Below, piece after piece: positions 57,978 through 64,000 of a stretch of DNA of 64,000 nt. Under the pieces are notes generated by a model. That model was not told the origin of the DNA, did no database searches, and saw only the letters and a program-made list of their open reading frames with translations. Origin of the DNA: Tabrizicola oligotrophica (lineage in GTDB: Bacteria > Pseudomonadota > Alphaproteobacteria > Rhodobacterales > Rhodobacteraceae). The DNA lies in assembly GCF_011008935.1 (NCBI RefSeq), contig NZ_JAAIVJ010000001.1, positions 682,001 to 746,000 on the forward strand, in the 5' to 3' direction. The translations under genes and the position numbers were made by a program. Each line of letters begins with the position of its first letter. The first letter of the stretch is position 1.

Positions 57978-58790
57978 TCAGTCGCCCTGAAACACCGGTT
58001 TTTCGCGTGCCACAAAGGCGTGATAGGCGCGTTCGAAGTCGCGGGTCTGCATGCAGATCGCCTGCGCCTGCGCCTCGGCCTCGATCGCCTGTTCCAGCCC
58101 CATGTTCCATTCCTGATTGAGCTGGGTCTTGGTGATGCCATGGGCAAAGGTCGGCCCGGCGGCGATGCGGCTGGCCAGTTTCCACGCCTCGGCCTCCAGC
58201 GCCTCCGCCCCGTGCAGCGCGTTCCAGAAGCCCCAGGCGGCACCCTCCTCGGCGCCCATCACCCGGCCGGTGTACAAAAGCTCCGCCGCCCGGCCCTGCC
58301 CGATGATGCGCGGCAGCATGGCGCAGGCGCCCATGTCGCAGCCGGCCAGCCCGACGCGGGTGAACAGGAACGCCGCCTTCGCCTCCGCCGTCGCCAGCCG
58401 CAGATCCGAGGCCATGGCGACGATCGCCCCAGCGCCGACACAGACCCCGTCCACCGCCGCGATGATCGGCTTGCCGCAGCCGATCATCGCCTTGACCAGA
58501 TCGCCGGTCATCCGGGTGAAGGCGAGAAGTTCCTTCATATCCATGCCCACGAGCGGGCCGATGATGTCATGCACATCGCCGCCCGAGCAGAAATTGCCGC
58601 CGTTCGAGGCGAAGATCACTACGTCGATGTCGCTGGCATAGACCAGCGCGCGGAAGGTGTCGCGCAGTTCGGCATAGCTGTCGAAGGTCAGCGGGTTCTT
58701 GCGGTCAGGCCGGTTCAGCCGGATCGTGGCGATCCGGTCCTTGGCCTCCCACAGGAAATGTTGGGGCTGAAGGCCCGCCATCTTGGTCAT
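57978..58790 (-). CDS. Crotonase-fold enzyme with altered active site
   Basis: A 270-residue enoyl-CoA hydratase/isomerase family protein. The oxyanion-hole block SGGDVHDI and [20 protein letters not shown] are present, but the two catalytic Glu of crotonase (Glu144, Glu164) align with Ile123 and Arg145. Instead, Asp152 in [18 protein letters not shown] aligns with the catalytic Asp of 4-chlorobenzoyl-CoA dehalogenase-like crotonases. Thus simple hydration is unlikely; a ring-opening hydrolase or other Asp-based reaction on the non-aromatic aminocyclohexene-CoA is plausible. It overlaps the MarR gene by 4 bp. Confidence 0.85.
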   Translation of the reverse strand: MTKMAGLQPQHFLWEAKDRIATIRLNRPDRKNPLTFDSYAELRDTFRALVYASDIDVVIFASNGGNFCSGGDVHDIIGPLVGMDMKELLAFTRMTGDLVKAMIGCGKPIIAAVDGVCVGAGAIVAMASDLRLATAEAKAAFLFTRVGLAGCDMGACAMLPRIIGQGRAAELLYTGRVMGAEEGAAWGFWNALHGAEALEAEAWKLASRIAAGPTFAHGITKTQLNQEWNMGLEQAIEAEAQAQAICMQTRDFERAYHAFVAREKPVFQGD

Positions 58791-59218
58791 GTCTTGCCCA
58801 TCCGCTTGAGAATTTCGGTCAGCGCGTCGAGATCGGCCTCGCCCAGCCCGTCAAAGAGCTTGTCCACTTCCGCCTCATGGCCCTGCGCCATGACTTCAAA
58901 GGCGGCGATGCCCTCCGGCGTCATGGCGACATAGACGGTGCGGCGGTCGGTTTCCGACGGCGTGCGGCGCACCATGCCGTCGGCCTCCAGCCGGTCGACC
59001 ACGGCGGTCGCGTTGCCGTTCGACACCAGCAGCATGCGGGAAAGTTCGCTCATCGTCACCCCGTCGCGGCGGCGGTAGAGCGCCGCCATCACGTCAAACC
59101 GCGGCAGGGTGGTGTCATGGTTCAGCCGCAGGTATTCGCGCAGGGCGTTTTCGCTACCGCGGGTCACGCCCAGCAGGCGGATCCACATCTTCAGCCGGCG
59201 CTTGGACAGATCGCTCAT
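58787..59218 (-). CDS. MarR-family regulator of the anthranilate operon
   Basis: A 143-residue winged-helix protein. The recognition region [32 protein letters not shown] (~residues 54-85) and wing [13 protein letters not shown] are typical of MarR. Such regulators of aromatic degradation (BadR, CouR types) usually repress and release DNA on binding a CoA thioester. It is the third gene of the operon, overlapping both neighbours by 4 bp. The 18-bp palindromes at 62288 and 38907 are the likely operators. Confidence 0.92.
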   Translation of the reverse strand: MSDLSKRRLKMWIRLLGVTRGSENALREYLRLNHDTTLPRFDVMAALYRRRDGVTMSELSRMLLVSNGNATAVVDRLEADGMVRRTPSETDRRTVYVAMTPEGIAAFEVMAQGHEAEVDKLFDGLGEADLDALTEILKRMGKT

Positions 59219-59955
59219 ACTTCGCCCCCCGCAATGGTGATGCACTGGCCGTTGATGCCCTCGGACCCTGCGCCGGCAAGAAACAACGCGGCGGCAGTGA
59301 CTTCGGACGGTTGGAACAGCCGGTTCTGCGGGTTCAGTCCCTCCAGCGCGGCGCGCGCCTCGGCCAGCGTCTTGCCGGTCTTTTCGGCGATCACCTGCAC
59401 CGAATGGTCGGTCATCGGGGTGTCCAGAAAGCCGGGGCAAATGGCGTTCACGGTAATGGGCTTGCGCGCCACTTCCAGCGCCAGCGAACGGCACATGCCG
59501 ATCACCCCGTGCTTGGCCGCCGCATAGGGCGCGACCTTGGCATAGCCCTTCAGCCCTGCGGTCGAGGCGACCGCGATCAGCCGGCCCCAGCCGGTGAACT
59601 GGTTCAGCCCTTCGCGGAAGGTCAGGAACACGCCGGTCAGGTTCACCGCCAGCATGGCGTTCCACTGGTCCAGCGAGGTTTTCGCCATCACCGAACTGTC
59701 GGCCGCCCCGGCATTGGCGATGACGATATCCACCGCCCCGGCCTCCGCAAACATCCGTTTCACGGAGGCCTCGTCGGTGACATCACCCTGCACGGCCCGG
59801 ATGCCCCCGGCCTTGGCCGCGACCGCCTGCAGGGCGTCCAGCCGCCTGCCCGCGATCACCACCTCTGCGCCCCCGGCGGCAAAGCCGAGCGCGAGGTTTT
59901 CCCCCGCGCCCGAGCCGCCCCCGGTGATCAGCACCCGTTTGCCCAGCAGTGTCAT
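59215..59955 (-). CDS. Short-chain dehydrogenase/reductase
   Basis: A 246-residue Rossmann-fold SDR with the cofactor motif VLITGGGSGAGENLALGFA, NAG motif VIANAGAADSS and catalytic YAAAK (Tyr-x-x-x-Lys). Composition is like 3-hydroxyacyl-CoA dehydrogenases of aromatic pathways. It probably acts on the oxo or hydroxy group left on the ring after the monooxygenase/reductase step. It overlaps the monooxygenase gene by 4 bp. Confidence 0.9.
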   Translation of the reverse strand: MTLLGKRVLITGGGSGAGENLALGFAAGGAEVVIAGRRLDALQAVAAKAGGIRAVQGDVTDEASVKRMFAEAGAVDIVIANAGAADSSVMAKTSLDQWNAMLAVNLTGVFLTFREGLNQFTGWGRLIAVASTAGLKGYAKVAPYAAAKHGVIGMCRSLALEVARKPITVNAICPGFLDTPMTDHSVQVIAEKTGKTLAEARAALEGLNPQNRLFQPSEVTAAALFLAGAGSEGINGQCITIAGGEV

Positions 59956-62237
59956 GCCCGAAGTTGCTCCTGTTGCCGCTCGCGCAGGCGGAACATCAGG
60001 TCGCGCCCGCCCTTGTAAGCCACGGGCCAGTCCGATTCCGTGTCCCCCTGCGCCACCGCAGCATGCAACGTCCAGTAAGGGTCGGCCAGATGCATCCGCG
60101 CCAGACAGACAAGGTCGGCCCGGCCCGCCATCAGGATGCCGTTGACCTGATCGTAGTCGGAGATGTTGCCGACGGTGATGGTGGCGATCCCGGCCTCGTT
60201 CTTGATGCGGTCGCTGAACGGGGTCTGGAACATCCGGCCATAGATCGGCTTTTCCGCCGGGTCGGTCTGGCCCGAGGAGACATCGATGATATCGGCCCCT
60301 GCCGCGCGGAACATCCGGGCAATCGCCACCGCCTCGTCCGGGGTGACACCGCCGTCGATCCAGTCATGCGCCGAAATCCGCACGCTCATCGGCCTGGCCG
60401 CCGGCACGACGGCGCGCATGGCGCTGAACACCTCCAGCGGATAGCGCATGCGGTTCTCAAGGCTGCCGCCATACTCGTCGGTCCGCGTGTTGGTGACGGG
60501 CGAGATGAAGGAGGCGATCAGATAGCCATGCGCGGCGTGCAGTTCGATCATGTCGGCCCCGGCCCGCACCGCCATTTCGGTGGCCGCGACGAACTCGGCC
60601 TTCACGCGCTCGAGATCGGCACGGTCCATGGACTTGGGGACTGCATTGACCGGCCGATAGGCCAGCGCGCTTGGCGCCAGAGTCGGCCAGTTGCCGGCCG
60701 GCAGAGGCATGTCGACCCCGCCCTCCCACGGCACGCAGGTTGAAGCCTTGCGCCCGGCATGGCCGATCTGGATGCAGAGCTTGGCCGTCGTCTCGGCATG
60801 GATGAAATCGGCCAGCCGCTTCCAGGCCGCCTCGTGTTCGGGCGCATAAAGGCCGGGGCAGCCGGGGGTGATGCGGCCCTCGGGCGAAACGCAGGTCATT
60901 TCGGTATAGACCAGCCCCGCCCCGCCCTTGGCGCGTTCGGCGTAATGGCTGAAATGCCAGTCGGTCGGGCAACCATCGACGGCCTTGTACTGCGCCATCG
61001 GCGAGACCACGATGCGATTCTTCAAGGTCATGTCGCGCAGGCGGAACGGCGCGAACATCGGCCGCCGTCCCGGCTTGCCGCCCTGCTCGGCCTGATACCA
61101 GTCCTCCGACCGGCCGAGCCAGTCCGGATCGCGCAAGCGCAGGTTTTCATGCGAAATCCGCTGGCTGCGGGTCAAGAGCGAATAGGCGAACTGCGGCATC
61201 GGCATGTCGAGATAGCGTTCCACCTGCTCGAACCATTCAAGGCTGTTGCGCGCCGCCGATTGCAGGCGCAGAACCTCGATCCGGCGCTCGTCCTGATAGC
61301 GCTGGAAGGCGCCCTCCAGCGTCGGCTCGGAATGCAGGTAATCGGCCAAGGCAATCGCTGAGTCAAAGGCCAGACGCGACCCCGAGCCGATGGAATAATG
61401 CCCGGTCGCCGCCGCATCGCCCATCAACACGACGTTGCCATTGTACCAACGCTCACACAGCACGCGCGGGAACTGCATCCACACCGCCGAGCCGCGCAAA
61501 TGCGCCGCATTCGACATCAGCTCATGCCCGCCCAGATGCTTTTCAAAGATCTTGCGGCAAGTCTCGACGGTTTCTTCCTTGGTCATCGTCTCGAACCCGG
61601 CGCGGTCCCAGGTGTCGGGCATGCAATCGACGATGAAAGTCGCGGTGTTGTCGTCGAACTGGTAGACATGCGCCCAGAACCAGCCCCATTCGGTCTTTTC
61701 GAAGATGAAGGTGAAGGCGTCGTCGAATTTCTGATGCGTGCCAAGCCAGATGAACTTCACCAGCCGCTGATCAATGTCGGGCTTGAACACCTCGGCATAT
61801 TCGCGGCGCACAAGGCTGTTGATGCCGTCGGTTGCCACCACCAGATCGTAGTCCTTTCGGTAATCCTCCGCCGTCTTGAATTCGGTCTGGAACTCCATCT
61901 TCACGCCCAGCTCGCGGGCGCGTTCCTGCAAGAGGATCAGCATCGCCTTGCGGCCGATCCCGGCAAAGCCATGGCCGCCCGACACCGTGCGTTCGGTGCC
62001 GCGCACCACGGCGATATCGTCCCAATAGGCAAACTGGCTGCGGATCGCCTCGGTCGACTTCGGGTCGTTCTTCTGCATCCGGCCCAACGCGTCATCCGAC
62101 AGCACCACGCCCCAGCCAAAGGTGTCATTGGCCTTGTTGCGTTCCAGCACGGTCACGTCATGGCTTGCATCGCGCAGCTTCATCGAGATGGCGAAGTAAA
62201 GGCCAGCGGGGCCGCCCCCAAGGCAGAGAATCTTCAT
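59952..62237 (-). CDS. abmA: 2-Aminobenzoyl-CoA monooxygenase/reductase (fused)
   Basis: A 761-residue two-domain flavoprotein. Residues 1-~370 are a PHBH-type FAD monooxygenase (GxGxxG-like CLGGGPAGLYFAI, VVATDGINSLVR, and VVLMGDAAATGHYSIGSGSRLAFDSA). Residues ~390-761 are an old-yellow-enzyme-type NADH:flavin reductase (MFAPFRLRDMTLKNRIVVSPMAQY..., HAAHGYLIASFISPVTN). This fusion is known for the Azoarcus enzyme that hydroxylates and reduces 2-aminobenzoyl-CoA to a non-aromatic product, and for salicylyl-CoA 5-hydroxylases. GGAGG precedes ATG 62237. First gene of the minus-strand operon. Confidence 0.92.
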   Translation of the reverse strand: MKILCLGGGPAGLYFAISMKLRDASHDVTVLERNKANDTFGWGVVLSDDALGRMQKNDPKSTEAIRSQFAYWDDIAVVRGTERTVSGGHGFAGIGRKAMLILLQERARELGVKMEFQTEFKTAEDYRKDYDLVVATDGINSLVRREYAEVFKPDIDQRLVKFIWLGTHQKFDDAFTFIFEKTEWGWFWAHVYQFDDNTATFIVDCMPDTWDRAGFETMTKEETVETCRKIFEKHLGGHELMSNAAHLRGSAVWMQFPRVLCERWYNGNVVLMGDAAATGHYSIGSGSRLAFDSAIALADYLHSEPTLEGAFQRYQDERRIEVLRLQSAARNSLEWFEQVERYLDMPMPQFAYSLLTRSQRISHENLRLRDPDWLGRSEDWYQAEQGGKPGRRPMFAPFRLRDMTLKNRIVVSPMAQYKAVDGCPTDWHFSHYAERAKGGAGLVYTEMTCVSPEGRITPGCPGLYAPEHEAAWKRLADFIHAETTAKLCIQIGHAGRKASTCVPWEGGVDMPLPAGNWPTLAPSALAYRPVNAVPKSMDRADLERVKAEFVAATEMAVRAGADMIELHAAHGYLIASFISPVTNTRTDEYGGSLENRMRYPLEVFSAMRAVVPAARPMSVRISAHDWIDGGVTPDEAVAIARMFRAAGADIIDVSSGQTDPAEKPIYGRMFQTPFSDRIKNEAGIATITVGNISDYDQVNGILMAGRADLVCLARMHLADPYWTLHAAVAQGDTESDWPVAYKGGRDLMFRLRERQQEQLRA

Positions 62238-62287
62238 GGCTTCCTCCAAAAGGCGCGTTTGAGTTGAGGTTGGCACCGCTCGAAAAC

Positions 62288-62305
62288 AATTTCAAGCTTG
62301 AAATT
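62288..62305. promoter_or_regulatory. Perfect 18-bp palindrome, candidate MarR operator
   Basis: AATTTCAAGCTTGAAATT lies between the divergent monooxygenase and enoyl-CoA hydratase genes. It contains TTGAAA on both strands, so a bound repressor would cover -35 boxes of both operons. A second overlapping, weaker copy (14 of 18 matches) covers 62302-62319. A 16/18 match lies upstream of kynU at 38907-38924. Confidence 0.8.
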
Positions 62306-62347
62306 TCTATCTTGAAAAATTTGTCGCAAGCCCGCAGAGTGCAGACC

Positions 62348-63106
62348 ATGGAACAGGTCATCATCGAGAACATGGGCGCCTGGGTGAAGATCACCCTGAA
62401 CCGCCCCGAGGCGAAGAACGCGCTGAATACGGCCGTTCTGGCGCAAGTCGCGGCAACCCTGACGGATGCGGCGGCAGACCCCGCCATTCGCGCGGCGCTG
62501 ATCTGCGGCGCAGAGGGCAATTTCGCCGCCGGGGCCGACATCGGCGAGATCGAAACCAAGACCGCAAGCGAAGGTGCGGTTGACCCGCGCAAAGGCCATT
62601 GGGCCGCGATCCGCGCCTTCCCGAAGCCGCTGGTGGCGGCGGTGGACGGTTTCGCCCTTGGCGGTGGCCTTGAACTGGCCTTGATGGCCGACATGATCGT
62701 GCTGGGGGCCGATGCCAAGCTTGGCCTGCCGGAAACCAGTCTCGGCCTCATTCCCGGTGCAGGCGGCGCGCAGCGGCTTTTGGCGCTGGCGGGCCGGGCG
62801 CGGGCGACGCGGCTGGTTCTGGGTGGGGAAATCATTGACGCGGCAACGGCTTACGGCTGGGGCCTTGCCGGCTGGCTTGCCGATGGCCCCGCCCTGCCCG
62901 AGGCCGAAGCCCTGATTGCACGGATGTGCAAACGCGCGCCGCTTGCCCTGCAGGCCGCCAAGGCCGCGCTGGTGCAGGGCGATGAGCAAGCTCTTGCCCT
63001 GTCGCAGGAGCGCGCGGCTTTCGAACGCCTCCTCGACAGCGCCGACAAGACCGAAGGCATCCGCGCCTTCCGCGAGAAACGCAAACCGGAGTTTCGGGGG
63101 CAATGA
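62348..63106 (+). CDS. Enoyl-CoA hydratase (PaaF/PaaG-like)
   Basis: A 252-residue crotonase. Both catalytic glutamates are present: Glu in ALGGGLELALMAD and Glu in LGLPETSLGLIPGAGGAQ, unlike the paralogue at 57978-58790. It should hydrate a 2,3-enoyl-CoA in the lower pathway. First gene of the plus-strand arm, 42 bp downstream of the shared palindrome, and tightly linked to the 3-hydroxyacyl-CoA dehydrogenase gene. Confidence 0.93.
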   Translation: MEQVIIENMGAWVKITLNRPEAKNALNTAVLAQVAATLTDAAADPAIRAALICGAEGNFAAGADIGEIETKTASEGAVDPRKGHWAAIRAFPKPLVAAVDGFALGGGLELALMADMIVLGADAKLGLPETSLGLIPGAGGAQRLLALAGRARATRLVLGGEIIDAATAYGWGLAGWLADGPALPEAEALIARMCKRAPLALQAAKAALVQGDEQALALSQERAAFERLLDSADKTEGIRAFREKRKPEFRGQ

Positions 63107-63117
63107 ACGGGGGGCCA

Positions 63118-64000
63118 ATGACCACCATCGGAATCATCGGCCTTGGCACCATGGGCCTCGGCATCGCGCAGGTCTACGCCGCCGCCGGGTTCCCGGTAAT
63201 CGCCACCGATGCCCATGAGCCTGCCCGCGCCACCGCCCGCACCCGCATGGCCGAGGCGCTGCAAGCCCGCATCACCGCCGGCAAACTCACCGAGGCCGCC
63301 CGTGATGCGACGCTGGCCAACCTGACCGTCGTGGAAAGCCTTGCCGCCTTCGCCCCCTGCGATCTGGTGATCGAGGCCATCGTCGAGAAGCTGGAGGCGA
63401 AACACAGCCTCTTTGCCACGCTGGAGTCCATCGTCCGTCCCAACTGCATCCTCGCCACCAACACCTCCTCAATCCCGGTGCGCGACATTGCCAAGGGCCT
63501 TTCCCACCCCGACCGCGTGCTGGCGCTGCATTTCTTCAACCCGCCGACCGCGATGAAGCTGGTGGAGCTGGCACCGCATGCCAGAACCTTGAGAAATCGC
63601 ATCAGCTTCGCTCTGGAAATCTCTGAAAAAGCTGGAAAAACCGTCGTCGAATGCCCCGACCGTCCCGGCTTCATCGTCAACCGCTGCGCTCGGCCGTTCT
63701 ACGGCGAAGCGCTGGCACTGCTGGCCGAAGGCCGCTCGGCCTCCGACATCGACGCCGCGATGCTGGCCGCCGGCTACCGGCTCGGCCCCCTGTCGCTGAT
63801 CGACCTCATCGGCGCCGACATCAACCTTGCCGCGACTAAGGGCATGCACGCCGCCATGGGCAACCATCCGCGTTATCACGTCTTTGCCGCGCTGGCCGAT
63901 CAGGTCGCCAAGGGCCATCTCGGGCGCAAATCCGGGCAGGGCTTTCTGCACCCCGCCCAGCCCGGCCCCTCCCCAGCCGATGCCGCCGCGATTGCCCTGC
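63118..64000 (+). CDS. 3-Hydroxyacyl-CoA dehydrogenase (PaaH-like), cut by the window end
   Basis: The 294 codons present start with a Rossmann motif TIGIIGLGTMGLGIAQVYAAAGF and include ILATNTSSIPVRDIAKGLSHPDRVLALHFFNPPTAMKLVEL (catalytic His in HFFNP) and DRPGFIVNRCARPFYGEAL. It matches 3-hydroxybutyryl/adipyl-CoA dehydrogenases, which oxidise the hydratase product with NAD+. The frame is open to the last base. The GGGGGG run supports ATG 63118; ATG 63103, overlapping the hydratase stop, is in frame and possible. Confidence 0.92.
   Translation, partial: MTTIGIIGLGTMGLGIAQVYAAAGFPVIATDAHEPARATARTRMAEALQARITAGKLTEAARDATLANLTVVESLAAFAPCDLVIEAIVEKLEAKHSLFATLESIVRPNCILATNTSSIPVRDIAKGLSHPDRVLALHFFNPPTAMKLVELAPHARTLRNRISFALEISEKAGKTVVECPDRPGFIVNRCARPFYGEALALLAEGRSASDIDAAMLAAGYRLGPLSLIDLIGADINLAATKGMHAAMGNHPRYHVFAALADQVAKGHLGRKSGQGFLHPAQPGPSPADAAAIAL

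Overview
The window is GC-rich, densely packed bacterial chromosome that reads as an alphaproteobacterium of the Rhodobacter/Roseobacter group (Rhodobacteraceae-like). The inference rests on gene content and style: ATGA-coupled operons, a 524-residue PntA starting at GTG, a DUF3422 membrane protein, a PopZ-like protein, and AcnA next to a DUF1223 protein. I see no rRNA, tRNA or CRISPR array.

Layout. 1-820: end of an RND efflux pump. 981-7462: a sugar-uptake operon (LacI regulator, CUT1 ABC transporter, cytoplasmic GH32/GH68-like fructosidase) preceded by two tandem LacI-type operators. 7463-8068 holds nothing recognisable. 8069-13868: DMT transporter, LpxL-like acyltransferase, DUF1223 protein, aconitase and a tiny membrane protein. 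13891-14208: 137-bp tandem repeats. 14212-19917: a shrunken Mu-like prophage. 19929-21475: lipoprotein and moaA. 21503-33722: an amide/peptide region (two tandem M20 amidohydrolases, Hsp70-like protein, FAD oxidoreductase, ArgE-like deacylase, and a divergent dipeptide/oligopeptide ABC operon). 33792-38789: DUF3422 protein, transhydrogenase PntAB and a small membrane methyltransferase. 38993-41245: kynureninase and tryptophan 2,3-dioxygenase. 41377-54225: mostly housekeeping and mixed genes (L,D-transpeptidase, D-lyxose isomerase, PuuD-like amidotransferase, class V aminotransferase with EamA permease, MsbA-like ABC exporter, YgfZ, EF-P, PopZ-like, TolC, PIMT-like). 54301-64000: a complete-looking operon pair for aerobic anthranilate degradation through CoA thioesters.

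The most coherent biology is tryptophan to anthranilate to central metabolism. KynA and KynU supply anthranilate; a CoA ligase and a fused 2-aminobenzoyl-CoA monooxygenase/reductase activate and dearomatise it; SDR, crotonases, acyl-CoA dehydrogenase, thioesterase, RidA-like protein and 3-hydroxyacyl-CoA dehydrogenase would finish the job. An 18-bp palindrome upstream of the anthranilate genes recurs, with two mismatches, upstream of kynU 23 kb away. The MarR gene inside the anthranilate operon is the obvious candidate to bind both. The formamidase (KynB) step is not encoded here.

The most unusual DNA is the 5.7-kb Mu-like element. It has TG...CA ends flanked by a 6-bp direct repeat, an apparently intact repressor and Ner-like gene, a transposase cut just before its catalytic glutamate and joined directly to the back half of the major capsid gene, a protease gene with a single in-frame amber codon, and three further intact-looking genes. 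It looks like a deletion derivative whose ends survive.
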